Below are positions 18,388 to 27,666 of a DNA stretch of 64,000 nt, in pieces. How positions within the stretch are numbered: position 1 is the stretch's first letter; every line of letters begins with the position of its first letter. Source of the stretch: Bacteroidota bacterium (GTDB taxonomy: Bacteria; Bacteroidota; Bacteroidia; Bacteroidales; JAAYUG01); contig JAKPTE010000020.1 in the NCBI GenBank assembly GCA_029571215.1, positions 1-64,000 on the forward strand, in the 5' to 3' direction. Position numbers and translations under genes: made by a program. The notes under the pieces are model-generated. The model saw only the letters and a program-made list of their open reading frames with translations, was not told the origin of the DNA and searched no databases.

Positions 18388-21300
18388 ATGAACAAAAAGT
18401 TCCTCTTGCTGCTACTGACTGCAGCCCCTCTTTTTGCTGTCAGTCAGGAAAAAGACTTCATTCAAGATGTTTATCACTTTATTGAAAATCCGGCACTTCT
18501 GGAAATTAACCAGGAACCAGGACATGCCTTTCTGGTACCGTTCAGAACTGTAGATGGAGCATTGAAGAAGCCAGCCGAACAGTCGGAGTTTTTTCTCTCA
18601 CTGAACGGAAAGTGGAAATTCAACCTGGCGGATTCACCGGAACTGGCACCGGCAGATTTTTTTAAAGAAACGTTCAACGATAAGGCCTGGCCCGAAATTG
18701 GTGTTCCCGGAAACTGGGAAATGCAGGGTTTTGGCGATCCCCAGTTCCGGAATGTGGCCCAACCCTTCCGGGCAGACCCTCCTAAAATACCGCATTATGA
18801 CAATCCCACCGGTTCCTACCGGAAAACATTTTTAATCCCTCCCGGATGGAAAGGGAAACAGGTATTTCTCCGGATTGAAGCAGCCACTTCAGCTTCCTTT
18901 GTATGGATCAACGGAAAACAGGCAGGTTTTAACAAAGGTGCCAATGAACCAGCCGAATACAACATCACACCTTTTCTGCGACCTGGAAAAAACCTCATTG
19001 CGGTGAGGGTAACAAAATACTCAGACGGCACTTATCTGGAAGACCAGGATTTCTGGCGCCTGGCAGGAATTTTCAGGGACGTACGTCTGGTGGCACGAGA
19101 AAATGTTTTTCTGCGCAACTGCTTCGTTACAGGGGATCTGGACCCGGATTACCGAAACGGCATCTTAAGGGGAGAGGCCGAAATAACCAACTATGGAATG
19201 AATGATGCCTCAGATTATCAGTTGCGGGTGCGTCTCTTTGATCAGAATTTCCGGGAAGTAATCCCTCCATCTCTCTATCCGGTACCCTTTCTGCCCAAAA
19301 GAAAAACAGCAGTTGTCCCATTCAAAGCTATGGTTGATAATCCGGCCAAATGGTCGGCCGAATATCCCAACCTGTACATCACTGCTTTTGAATTAGTGGA
19401 CAGGAATGGAAAAACCTGTGAATCTGTTTCCGTCAAAACGGGTTTCAGGAAGATTGAAGTAAACCATCAGGTGTTGCTCCTGAACGGGAAGCCCTTGAAA
19501 CTGAATGGTGTAAACAGCCATATGCAGCATCCCGATCTGGGGCATGCAATGAACCGGGAAACCATCATCAAGGATTTTACCCTGATGAAACAGTTCAATA
19601 TCAATTGTGTCCGTACATCCCACTATCCTCCGGTTATGGATTACCTGGAACTGGCTGATGCATTTGGAATTTATATTGTGGATGAGACCGGGGACGAGGC
19701 TCATGCCACCGAATTTTTGTCAGAAAAACCTGAATGGCGTGCAGCCTATGTGGAGCGGGCAAACAAAATGGTTCTGCGCGATAGAAACCATCCCTGTGTC
19801 ATTTTCTGGAGTGCTGGCAACGAAAGCGGAACGGGAGAAAATATCTGCGCCGTGATAGCAGAGGGAAAAAAGCTTGATCCTACGCGGCTTTGGATGTACG
19901 GAGGGAATACCGATGATGTGCAATGGAAAAATGAAGTACCCTGTGAAGACATTATCGGACCAAGGTATCCGACCCTCTATGAATTGAAGACCCGCATTGC
20001 CATGGTTCCGGAAAGCCAGGACCCAAGACCATCGTTCATGGATGAATATGTGGCAGCCACAGGCAACGGAGCTGGCGGACTGGATGAATACTGGAATATT
20101 ATCTGGAATTATCCCCGCTGTGCCGGAGGGGCTATCTGGGACTGGATGAGTCCGGGTATTCGGGAAAAAGTACGCCTGATTGAAGATGGCTCTCCTAATA
20201 AAATCCAGTGCGCCATAAAAGGAAGGGCACAACTGGTTCCGGGGATTTCCGGTCAGGCTGTCCGGCTCAACGGGCACGACCAGTGGATCGATGTGTACCG
20301 GCATCAAGCTCTTGATCTGAAAGGAAACCAGCTCACAATTGCCTTTCTGGTAAAACCGGGAAAATGGAACGGTGACGGGCATTTCCTCACAAAAGGTTCC
20401 TGGCAGTATGGTATTGTTCAGTCTGAACCCGACTCGCTAGTATTTTACCTGACAACCAAAGGAAAAAATGTCCTGAAGGTACCCATTCCCCAACCGTGGG
20501 AAGAAAAATGGCATCAGATTGCCGGTGTTTACACCGGTTCGGAAATGCTTCTTTATGTTGACGGGGTGCTGGCTGGTAGAAAAGCCTGCTCAGGTTCAAT
20601 TGCCAACAAACCTTTCCCTTTGAATCTTGGCCGGGATGCGGAAATTGACGGACAGGAATATCCGGGGCCAACCAACAATACCACCCTGGATGAAGTGGGT
20701 ATCTTTTGTCAGGCTCTGAAAGAAGAGGAACTATCACATATCAGCGACCGAAAAAAAGATGCGCTGCTTTGGCTGGATTTTGAAAAAGAAATTCAGGCCG
20801 GTGATTATTTCAGTACTGGTATAGGCGGCCGCACCTACGGGTTGGTCTGGCCTGACCGTACACCCCAGCCCGAACTCTGGCAGGTGAAAAAAAGTGCCCA
20901 GCCGGTTTCTGTCAGATTGATTGATCCGGATGTCCCAAGGTTTGAAGTATGGAACCGGTATCTTTTTACACCACTGAGCGAATTGGAGACGCGCTGGGAA
21001 TTATGGGAAGATGGCACCCAGTTTGCCAAAGGCATTCTCCCCCTGAACGTTCCGCCACAGACAAGGGACACCTTTTCCCTTCCGCTTACCAAACCCGGCC
21101 TGACACCAGGTTGTGAATACAGGATACACATTCGTTTCCTGCTGAAAAATGACAAGGTCTGGGCAAAGGTCGGCCATGAAGTCGCGTGGGATGAAACGGA
21201 ACTGCCCTGGCACGTTCCTCAGGAGGCACCGGCTGCGATAACCGGAAAAATGAAGATTGATGTTGATTCCGGCAGTATACGAGTGCTTGGTAATACCTTT

Positions 21301-22167
21301 TCCTGTACCTTCAACCGTAAGACGGGTGTTCTGGAATCAATAGTGTATGAGGGAAAAGAATTTCTCCGAAGTGGTTTTGAACTGAACGTGTGGCGTGCCC
21401 CTCTTGCCAATGAAAAAGATGCCTGGACCATATGGAAAGCACACCTTACAGATACCAAACCCGGCATGGGAATTGATGCTGCCAATGCATGGAGGTCCCT
21501 TGGTCTGGATCACCTCAGATCATCTCTCGAAAAAATTTCCTGGGAAACCAATGAAGATGGTTCCATAACCGTTACTGTACTTTCCCATGCGGAAGGGAAT
21601 GATGTTACCACAGCTTTTGATAATACCTTTGCATGGACAATCTATGTCAACGGACTGATCAGACTCAGACACCAGGTTATTCCGCAGGGTATCATGCCGC
21701 AATGGATACAGCGGCTTGGGATCCAATCGGTAGTCTCTGATTTTCTATATAAAATAAGCTGGTACGGAAGGGGTCCTTTTGAAAACTACCCCGACAGAAA
21801 GAGCGGTGCAAAAATTGGAATCTATTCCTGTACAACGGAAGATATGGAAGAACCGTACCTCATTCCTCAGGATCATGGACTGCGATGCGACGTCCGATGG
21901 CTAAACCTGGAAAGTCCCGATGGATACGGGTTAAGAATTCAAGGGAAAAATCTGTTCAATTTCAATGTATATCCCTACAGTACTGAAGACCTGACCCGTG
22001 CCGCCTATCCCTATCAACTGACGCGCCAGGACGGGTTTACGCTGAACATTGATTATGCAACCAGCGGCGTTGGATGCACCGCTGTATCGGTTCTTAACCA
22101 ATACAGGGTAGTCCCCGCGCCTGCCGGGTTTGAGCTTGAATTAATTCCTTATAGGAAGAACCAGTAG
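18388..22167 (+). CDS. GH2 beta-galactosidase-type enzyme with inserted LamG-like domain
   Basis: 1259 residues with a signal peptide (MNKKFLLLLLTAAPLFAVSQ). The order is GH2 sugar-binding jelly roll (about 60-230), immunoglobulin-like domain (about 240-350) and GH2 barrel (about 355-590), with acid/base E479 in IFWSAGNESG and nucleophile E553 in SFMDEYVAATGNG. Then about 595-795 is a LamG/concanavalin-like domain (YVDGVLAGRK, LDEVGIFCQAL), then an Ig-like domain and a C-terminal beta-galactosidase small-chain domain (about 970-1259, WYGRGPFENYPDRK). LacZ-type enzymes are near 1020 residues, and the LamG insert explains the extra length. It probably binds polysaccharide and removes beta-galactosyl residues. 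It sits 26 bases after the GH20 gene, so they may act on the same glycan. Confidence 0.88.
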   Translation: MNKKFLLLLLTAAPLFAVSQEKDFIQDVYHFIENPALLEINQEPGHAFLVPFRTVDGALKKPAEQSEFFLSLNGKWKFNLADSPELAPADFFKETFNDKAWPEIGVPGNWEMQGFGDPQFRNVAQPFRADPPKIPHYDNPTGSYRKTFLIPPGWKGKQVFLRIEAATSASFVWINGKQAGFNKGANEPAEYNITPFLRPGKNLIAVRVTKYSDGTYLEDQDFWRLAGIFRDVRLVARENVFLRNCFVTGDLDPDYRNGILRGEAEITNYGMNDASDYQLRVRLFDQNFREVIPPSLYPVPFLPKRKTAVVPFKAMVDNPAKWSAEYPNLYITAFELVDRNGKTCESVSVKTGFRKIEVNHQVLLLNGKPLKLNGVNSHMQHPDLGHAMNRETIIKDFTLMKQFNINCVRTSHYPPVMDYLELADAFGIYIVDETGDEAHATEFLSEKPEWRAAYVERANKMVLRDRNHPCVIFWSAGNESGTGENICAVIAEGKKLDPTRLWMYGGNTDDVQWKNEVPCEDIIGPRYPTLYELKTRIAMVPESQDPRPSFMDEYVAATGNGAGGLDEYWNIIWNYPRCAGGAIWDWMSPGIREKVRLIEDGSPNKIQCAIKGRAQLVPGISGQAVRLNGHDQWIDVYRHQALDLKGNQLTIAFLVKPGKWNGDGHFLTKGSWQYGIVQSEPDSLVFYLTTKGKNVLKVPIPQPWEEKWHQIAGVYTGSEMLLYVDGVLAGRKACSGSIANKPFPLNLGRDAEIDGQEYPGPTNNTTLDEVGIFCQALKEEELSHISDRKKDALLWLDFEKEIQAGDYFSTGIGGRTYGLVWPDRTPQPELWQVKKSAQPVSVRLIDPDVPRFEVWNRYLFTPLSELETRWELWEDGTQFAKGILPLNVPPQTRDTFSLPLTKPGLTPGCEYRIHIRFLLKNDKVWAKVGHEVAWDETELPWHVPQEAPAAITGKMKIDVDSGSIRVLGNTFSCTFNRKTGVLESIVYEGKEFLRSGFELNVWRAPLANEKDAWTIWKAHLTDTKPGMGIDAANAWRSLGLDHLRSSLEKISWETNEDGSITVTVLSHAEGNDVTTAFDNTFAWTIYVNGLIRLRHQVIPQGIMPQWIQRLGIQSVVSDFLYKISWYGRGPFENYPDRKSGAKIGIYSCTTEDMEEPYLIPQDHGLRCDVRWLNLESPDGYGLRIQGKNLFNFNVYPYSTEDLTRAAYPYQLTRQDGFTLNIDYATSGVGCTAVSVLNQYRVVPAPAGFELELIPYRKNQ

Positions 22168-22224
22168 GTGGTCAAATATTGAATTTTTTCTGTTAAGGGA
22201 AGCAATTAAATAAAAATGCTTCAG

Positions 22225-23019
22225 TTACTCTTCGAATAATCGCGTAAAAAGCTGCAGCCACAGTTGGTCGTACTTCTCCCATCGCTGAAGGTTGATGCCC
22301 CAGTGCGGAGAGGCGCTGGTGGTAAAAGCAGAAGCTTTCCCTTTTCCAAATCGCCGGGCTGCCAGCAAAGGATACCATTTCCCGTTGTAACCTATCTCCA
22401 GAATGCATTCAGCACCTTCTCTGAGAGATGTTTCATTGAATCCAAGAATCGGCGGTATTTCGTCGAAGGTAATTCCTACAATAACGGGATGTCCGGGATG
22501 AGGCGCACGAACAGGAAAGCTGGCCGTAGATTCGATCAGATCGTCACCCTGCAGGCAAACTACCGGCAAAACATCGTGAAACAAACTTCTCCCCCATCCG
22601 CCTTTGCCCATTTCGCCGCTGAATGAATTCCAGCCGCCGAGCATATGAAAATGCCCCCCGTTATTTACCCAATCTTTCAGAAGAATAAATCGATCAGGGA
22701 ATGTTACGTACTTATCCCATTTGTTTCTGTTGAAAAAATCGGGATGCAGATGCAGGCATTTGGTTTCCACATCACCAAACACAATGGTGGTGGCCCACCG
22801 GAGGCGTTCATCAAACTGCTCGGGCGACATATTGTACAAATTCCAGGAAGGTTCGGAAATTACTTCCGCTCTGGGAATTTTCTTCAGTGCTTCAACAAAG
22901 TTTTTGGCATAGTTCAGAAACTCCACTCCTTTGGTTGACCGGAAAAAAGGAGATTCAATGTAGGTCTGACCGGTATGAAAACACCAGTTGCCCACATGCC
23001 AGATTCTCAGATTTTTCAT
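22225..23019 (-). CDS. Glutamine-amidotransferase-like (ThuA/PF07090-type) protein
   Basis: 264 residues, no signal peptide, so cytoplasmic. The pattern MKNLRIWHVGNWCFHTG, VFGDVETKCLHLHPD, LKDWVNNGGHFHMLGGWNSF and LAARRFGKGKASAFTTSASPHWG fits the class I glutamine-amidotransferase-like proteins of the putative glutamine amidotransferase (PF07090)/ThuA group, often found beside carbohydrate genes. A nucleophilic Cys in the usual GxCxG elbow is not evident; the corresponding site reads MLGGWNS, so amidase activity is doubtful. It starts 5 bases after the beta-helix lipoprotein stop, as the last gene of a three-gene minus-strand operon. Confidence 0.65.
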   Translation of the reverse strand: MKNLRIWHVGNWCFHTGQTYIESPFFRSTKGVEFLNYAKNFVEALKKIPRAEVISEPSWNLYNMSPEQFDERLRWATTIVFGDVETKCLHLHPDFFNRNKWDKYVTFPDRFILLKDWVNNGGHFHMLGGWNSFSGEMGKGGWGRSLFHDVLPVVCLQGDDLIESTASFPVRAPHPGHPVIVGITFDEIPPILGFNETSLREGAECILEIGYNGKWYPLLAARRFGKGKASAFTTSASPHWGINLQRWEKYDQLWLQLFTRLFEE

Positions 23020-23024
23020 AACAT

Positions 23025-24584
23025 TTATTTTTTTGTTTTACAAAGGAATGCTCCGAGGGAAGGTTTATTGCCTATCGCCGGTATTAATCCGGCGAAATCA
23101 GGAAACGGACCGGGAAGATTTATACCGGTGTGGCACACCGGAGATTCTTCGGCCGGGCGAAACCAGGGAATGTCTTTCAGATACATAACATCAATTTTCA
23201 GACTGTCATCCTGTGGAGGAAGGTTCAGTAACGGATCAGCAACCAGCGCTTCTCTGTCAAACGAGGCCTCGGGTTGAGGAAGGTTACGGTACTGATGCCA
23301 TTGCGACCAATAAAGGTTATGACGAAAGGTGGATGTAAGCGAATCGCCTCCGGCCATCTTTTTTTCCCCGCTGCCCACAAGAAAAATGTTGTTATAGAAC
23401 AACATGCCACGATAACTTCCTGGCTGAAAATTACAGCCATAACCCGCGACATTGATAATGGTATTGTTGAAAACATAGGCAGTACCCATGGGGACAGCGT
23501 ACGGATCACACCAGACAAAAACTCCGGATTTGCCGTTTTTCATCCCGTCGAGGTAGCTTATATTGCAATAAACAGTATTGTTGTCCCATTTGGTAGCACC
23601 GGCATACTGAAAGAGCCCATACCCACCCCCTTCATTGAAGGCCGAAAGATTCCACCGTACAACAGAATTGGTGACTCCTCCATCAAGATCAAACCCTCCT
23701 CCATCCGCACCCCGGGGGGATGTTTTATTGTGATGGGAATAGCAATACTGAATTACGATACTGTCGCTCATATAGGTCCATATTCCCACCGGACCGTTTC
23801 CCTCGCGGGGCATATCCCATCCGTTGTTCATGGCTTCGCAGTATTCAATTACTCCGCGGGTCACACCTCCAAGAAGGATACCGTTGCCACTGTGATTGTT
23901 CCGCACCATGGGTGAACCGGGATTGTTCGCAGCTGTACAAAATCCAACATAAACATCGTATACCGACTTTGTACCGGAGCAAGGTAAGCCCCCGCAATCA
24001 CTACCTCCTGCTTCAACATTGATGCCGGCAAAACCATTGTCATGAGCATAAACGTGTGTTATTTTCACATGCTTACCGCCGGTAACCCGGACACCGCACC
24101 AGCCAAAACCTTCTGCCTCCACACTGTCGATAACAGCATAATCAACTCCATAAAGATCTATACCGCTGCCTGTATTGCCCATAAGACGACCGGAACCCAT
24201 TACCCGGATATTTCTTACATTCACATGCGAACCTGCTTTGATTTTTAAGGCGGTACCTTTATCTGCCATGATAATGGCCCTGCCTTGACCATAGGAAGAT
24301 ATCGCTATTTCTTTTCCTGACTGGCCGTTTATGTTTTCAAGGACCAGACTATCATCAAATACTTCCCTTCCTGCCAGAAGAATTGCATCCCCCGGCTTAA
24401 GTGCAAGGCTTCCTGCCCTGCTAAGTGTCCGAAAAGGAAATCGCTCCGATAATCCGTCATTTCGATCATCACCGTTTACTGAACTAAAGTAGTACTTATG
24501 GCCGGAGGATGAACACCCGGAAAGCAACAGGAACATTAATAAAATACTGATACTAATGCGCATATATGTGAGGGTCTTTTTCAC
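23025..24584 (-). CDS. Right-handed parallel beta-helix lipoprotein
   Basis: 519 residues from the ATG at 24584; an alternative ATG at 24563 gives a tidier lipoprotein signal (MRISISILLMFLLLSGCSSS) and only an 11-base overlap with the upstream gene. After the lipobox, YYFSSVNGDDRNDGLSERFPFRTLSRA is the typical opening of surface polysaccharide lyase-like beta-helix proteins. Repeated rungs such as GSHVNVRNIRVMG, DYAVIDSVEAEG and KHVKITHVYAHDNG follow to about residue 400. The fold is shared by pectate lyases, epimerases and alginate or heparin lyases; catalytic Lys/Arg/Asp residues cannot be assigned by eye. The gene sits between a DUF1684 lipoprotein and a glutamine-amidotransferase-like gene. 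Confidence 0.8.
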   Translation of the reverse strand: MKKTLTYMRISISILLMFLLLSGCSSSGHKYYFSSVNGDDRNDGLSERFPFRTLSRAGSLALKPGDAILLAGREVFDDSLVLENINGQSGKEIAISSYGQGRAIIMADKGTALKIKAGSHVNVRNIRVMGSGRLMGNTGSGIDLYGVDYAVIDSVEAEGFGWCGVRVTGGKHVKITHVYAHDNGFAGINVEAGGSDCGGLPCSGTKSVYDVYVGFCTAANNPGSPMVRNNHSGNGILLGGVTRGVIEYCEAMNNGWDMPREGNGPVGIWTYMSDSIVIQYCYSHHNKTSPRGADGGGFDLDGGVTNSVVRWNLSAFNEGGGYGLFQYAGATKWDNNTVYCNISYLDGMKNGKSGVFVWCDPYAVPMGTAYVFNNTIINVAGYGCNFQPGSYRGMLFYNNIFLVGSGEKKMAGGDSLTSTFRHNLYWSQWHQYRNLPQPEASFDREALVADPLLNLPPQDDSLKIDVMYLKDIPWFRPAEESPVCHTGINLPGPFPDFAGLIPAIGNKPSLGAFLCKTKK

Positions 24585-25461
24585 CTGCTGTAATTTTTAT
24601 TGTCAATAGATTTTCTTTTGGGGGCAAAGGGCATGTGGCATAGGGAGTAAAGGCACAGGGAGGATTGTATGCCCGGTTGAAATCAAGGACGACCGTTCCG
24701 GTTGAATCCGGTTCGTCGGCCTGAAGGAATCTCCCTGCTCCGTATGTTTCCAAGGCACTGGTTCCGTCACCAAAAATGATAAAAAAGCCTTTTCCTTCAC
24801 TGAACGGCAGAAGGATCTGTTTTTGCCCGCCGATTTCAAATACCAGTTTCCCCGGTACGGTATACTCCTCCCGGGTTCCTATTACGGTAGGCACATAAAG
24901 TTTTTCAGGTTTGTCGAAGGGAAGGAACCGGGCTTTAATTTTCCATATGCTGTCAGGAGGATAGCAGGGTATCGAATCGAGAGAGGCTGAGAGAGGACTG
25001 TTCAGATCTCTCAATCTTATCCCGAGAAGAGTATCCCTTTTGATAAGAAAAAACACGAGGGTTCCCATTTTGAGAACGGTGGGATGCCCGGAAGCATCCG
25101 ATTCCAGAACAACCTTCCGGATTTGTTTTCCATCCGATACGATTCCTGCACCCGGATTGACTTCCAGGGTAACCAGGGTGTCTTTTCGAATAAATTTACC
25201 TGCCACCGGAGGAGCCGAAGTCGGAAAGATTAAGTCACAGGAACTATCGCTTCCGAATGTATTGTTTCCTTGTTGAAGCCAGTAAAGGCCGGCCAGATTC
25301 AGCCATCCGTTTTCGCTTTTCAGGCGTTCTATGCGGTTCTTTTGCCATTCTTTCCACGAATGAACAAAAGAAGAAGTTGTAGGTGGCTTATGACCGGAAC
25401 AGGAAGACAATAAAAGAATTAACCCAAAAATGGAATTCCAGTAAACAATTTTTCTCATCAT
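24553..25461 (-). CDS. DUF1684 family lipoprotein
   Basis: The ATG at 25461 is chosen over the in-frame ATG at 25683, whose extra 74 codons are antisense to tRNA-Ser and not protein-like. From 25461 it is 302 residues with a lipoprotein signal (MMRKIVYWNS, hydrophobic run, LLLSSCSG). Motifs of DUF1684: WRxxR-like HSWKEWQKNRIERLKSENGWLNLAGLYWL (about 27-55), and near the C-terminus VLDFNRAYNPPCAFTPYATCPLPPKENLL, with the conserved D-N-AYNP-C-F----TCPLPP-N block. The function of the family is unknown. It lies upstream of, and overlaps by up to 32 bases, the beta-helix lipoprotein gene, which indicates coupled translation. Confidence 0.85.
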   Translation of the reverse strand: MMRKIVYWNSIFGLILLLSSCSGHKPPTTSSFVHSWKEWQKNRIERLKSENGWLNLAGLYWLQQGNNTFGSDSSCDLIFPTSAPPVAGKFIRKDTLVTLEVNPGAGIVSDGKQIRKVVLESDASGHPTVLKMGTLVFFLIKRDTLLGIRLRDLNSPLSASLDSIPCYPPDSIWKIKARFLPFDKPEKLYVPTVIGTREEYTVPGKLVFEIGGQKQILLPFSEGKGFFIIFGDGTSALETYGAGRFLQADEPDSTGTVVLDFNRAYNPPCAFTPYATCPLPPKENLLTIKITAGEKDPHIYAH

Positions 25462-25540
25462 AACAACGGATAAAGAAAATGCTTTTTTGTGTATACATTC
25501 ACCAGCAGTAAAAATAAGATATTTCCCATAATGCGATTCA

Positions 25541-25571
25541 TTTGGGATAACATGAAAAAAATTTACCTTTG
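25541..25571 (+). promoter_or_regulatory. Promoter of tRNA-Ser
   Basis: TTTG at 25541-25544 and TACCTTTG at 25564-25571 are 19 bases apart, an exact match to the Bacteroidota housekeeping promoter TTTG-N19-TAnnTTTG. The tRNA begins 10 bases after the -7 box. Confidence 0.8.
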
Positions 25572-25580
25572 CAACTCTCA

Positions 25581-25669
25581 GGAGAGATGCCGGAGTGGCC
25601 GAACGGGGCGGTCTCGAAAACCGTTGTTCCGCTTCCGCGGAACCGAGGGTTCGAATCCCTCTCTCTCCG
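25581..25669 (+). tRNA. tRNA-Ser (anticodon CGA)
   Basis: Cloverleaf read by eye over 89 bases: acceptor GGAGAGA (25581-25587) pairs with TCTCTCC (25662-25668). The anticodon stem GCGGT/ACCGT encloses the loop CTCGAAA with anticodon CGA. A long class II variable arm (GTTCCGC/GCGGAAC) and the T arm GAGGG-TTCGAAT-CCCTC follow. The discriminator is G, and the 3-prime CCA is not fully encoded. Its own promoter lies just upstream and a terminator just downstream. Confidence 0.95.
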
Positions 25670-25681
25670 CAGCCGCAATAC

Positions 25682-25705
25682 ATCCCGCGTGAAGCGGGAT
25701 TTTTT
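25682..25705 (+). terminator. Intrinsic terminator of tRNA-Ser
   Basis: ATCCCGC (25682-25688), loop GTGAA, GCGGGAT (25694-25700), followed by a run of T to 25705: a perfect 7-base-pair stem with a T tract directly after the tRNA. Confidence 0.85.
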
Positions 25706-25731
25706 ATAGGCCTGAGTCTAATGCAAGCACA

Positions 25732-25824
25732 ATGAAAAATATTCTATATGCCATCAGTGACCATTTGTGGTTCAAGAAATATAAAAAACAGATAGCCACA
25801 GAAAAAGCTGAAAAAGTTAGATAA
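25732..25824 (+). other. Possible 30-codon small open frame
   Basis: ATG at 25732 to TAA at 25824 encodes a 30-residue Lys-rich peptide (MKNILYAISDHLWFKKYKK, then TEKAEKVR). It lies after the tRNA terminator and has no recognised family or clear promoter. It may be chance or the remnant of a gene; it is listed only because the 25706-25914 gap holds nothing else. Confidence 0.15.
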
Positions 25825-25914
25825 CCATGTATTATTTAAACCGCGGCCATTCGGGATAGAGAATTTCATTCAACCATATTCCAGGCTTGCAAACGGCAAA
25901 CAGCCAGCAAATAA

Positions 25915-26160
25915 TCACTGCGGTTTATCCGGCTTCTTCACTTTCACCGACTTCTGCCATACAATCATTTCCCGGGCATGACGGTATAATTCTTCGGCCA
26001 TCTCCTTATTTCCATCTTCCTCCAGCAGTTTTGCATAATAGCGCAGAGTAGCCGGGGCATATTTATCCTGGGCACGCAAAAGAAAAACCGGTTCATCATC
26101 GGGAATTTTGCCTTCCTTGTCGATGATTCGCCGTATATAGTCTTCACGGGTAAATTTCAT
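25915..26160 (-). CDS. Small conserved-type hypothetical protein
   Basis: 81 residues, charged, no membrane helix or signal peptide. It begins MKFTREDYIRRIIDKEGKI and continues with LRYYAKLLEEDGNKEMAEELYRHA, a helical hairpin resembling one TPR-like unit. It starts 4 bases after the rlmD stop, so it is co-transcribed with rlmD and probably real, but its role is not recognisable. Confidence 0.6.
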   Translation of the reverse strand: MKFTREDYIRRIIDKEGKIPDDEPVFLLRAQDKYAPATLRYYAKLLEEDGNKEMAEELYRHAREMIVWQKSVKVKKPDKPQ

Positions 26161-26164
26161 ATGA

Positions 26165-27574
26165 TTAGTTTATTTTCTCCAGCAGAGCAATATTTTCAAC
26201 ATGTATAGTGTGGGGAAACATATCAACCGGTTGAACCTTAATAAGCCGGTAAGACGAAGACAGCAACGCAATATCTCTTGCCTGTGTAGCAGGATTGCAA
26301 CTCACATAAACGATTCTTTCAGGGGATGCCTTCAGAACTTCCCTGATAATATCCTCATGCACACCGTTGCGGGGCGGGTCCATAATCAGCACATCCGGCT
26401 TACCTTCTTTTTTCATTAACTCCTCTGAGAAAATTTTCCTGATGTCTCCAGCATAAAATACTGCATTTTCTATGTTGTTGACCGCAGTATTAATCTTAGC
26501 ATCCTCAACTGCCTCGTTTACATATTCCAGACCCACCACCTTTCCAGCCTGCCGCGATAGAAACAACGCTATGGTTCCGGTACCGGTGTAGAAATCATAC
26601 ACAATTTCTGTTCCAGTAAGCCCGGCATATTCCCTGACAATGCGGTACAGATTCAATGCCTGGTGAGTATTGGTCTGGAAAAAAGATTTTGGCCCAATTC
26701 TGAAGGTAAGATCCTCCATCGTTTCGTTAAGAAACTTCTGACCTTTAAAATGAATGACCTCCAGATCAGACCATGCATCATTGAGTTTTGGATTGATAAC
26801 ATACCAGAGGGAAACAATCTCCGGAAAACGCTCGGCCAATTCATTGAGAAATGCAGTTCGGCGTTCTTTATCCTCATATTTGAGCATCACAGCTACAAGA
26901 AATTCCCCTGAAGCATTGTTTCGGATCAAAAGATTCCTCAAAAGTCCCTCATGTTTCTTCGGATCGTAAAATTCCATCTTCAGCTTCAGTGCAATCTCTT
27001 TTGCTGCTCTTCGTATGGCATTGGAAGGTTCCGGCTGAAGGTAACATTTGTCAATATCGAGAATTTTGTCAAATTTTCCCGGAACATGAAAACCCAGGGC
27101 AGGCAAACCGGATGAGGGGATCTCCTTTCCGATCTCGTGATCATAAAGCCATCTAAGCGGATGAAAGGTAAATTCAATCTTATTACGATAGAAAAGAGTT
27201 TCCGGTGATCTTAGAATGGGTTGTAAATGAATGTTACTGATTTTTCCAATGCGTTCAAGTTGTTCTTTTACCTGATTTTCCTTAAAAAAAAGCTGTTTTT
27301 CATACGACAGATTCTGCCATGTGCACCCTCCGCAGGTTCCGAAATGGGAACAAAAGGGCTGTGTACGATCGCTGCTTTCAGTATGAATGTTCTTAATGAC
27401 CCCTTCCCAGTAGTTTTTCTTTCGGCGGAAAATTCTGACATCAACCACATCTCCAGGCACAGCACCTTTAACAAAGACCACAATATTACCATATCGTCCC
27501 AGTGCTTTTCCTTCGGAAGCATAGGACGTAATTTCAATCCGCAGGGTATCTTCCTTCTCTGTTTTTGGATTCAT
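26165..27574 (-). CDS. rlmD: 23S rRNA (uracil-5-)-methyltransferase RlmD
   Basis: 469 residues from the ATG at 27574 (an in-frame ATG lies 30 bases upstream at 27604). An N-terminal TRAM domain (about 8-65) is followed by the iron-sulphur cysteine cluster CSHFGTCGGC, then the SAM-binding domain with YDFYTGTGTIALFLS, DPPRNGVHEDII and the catalytic-cysteine motif YVSCNPATQARDI. This set is diagnostic of the RumA/TrmA family; Bacteroidota often carry several paralogues, so the exact uridine (1939 or 747) is uncertain. Downstream is a small protein gene in the same operon. Confidence 0.88.
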   Translation of the reverse strand: MNPKTEKEDTLRIEITSYASEGKALGRYGNIVVFVKGAVPGDVVDVRIFRRKKNYWEGVIKNIHTESSDRTQPFCSHFGTCGGCTWQNLSYEKQLFFKENQVKEQLERIGKISNIHLQPILRSPETLFYRNKIEFTFHPLRWLYDHEIGKEIPSSGLPALGFHVPGKFDKILDIDKCYLQPEPSNAIRRAAKEIALKLKMEFYDPKKHEGLLRNLLIRNNASGEFLVAVMLKYEDKERRTAFLNELAERFPEIVSLWYVINPKLNDAWSDLEVIHFKGQKFLNETMEDLTFRIGPKSFFQTNTHQALNLYRIVREYAGLTGTEIVYDFYTGTGTIALFLSRQAGKVVGLEYVNEAVEDAKINTAVNNIENAVFYAGDIRKIFSEELMKKEGKPDVLIMDPPRNGVHEDIIREVLKASPERIVYVSCNPATQARDIALLSSSYRLIKVQPVDMFPHTIHVENIALLEKIN

Positions 27575-27666
27575 GCAATAATTTAGCAGTATCTCCGGTG
27601 GCAAAGATAGTTTGATTTTGCCAGAAGCAGAGAATCAGGAAAAACTCTTGCCGGGCAGATCATGTG

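Noticed and set aside
25462-25683. Longer DUF1684 protein starting at 25683
   Set aside because: The extra 74 codons are the reverse strand of tRNA-Ser and its flanks, and the lipoprotein signal starts at 25461.
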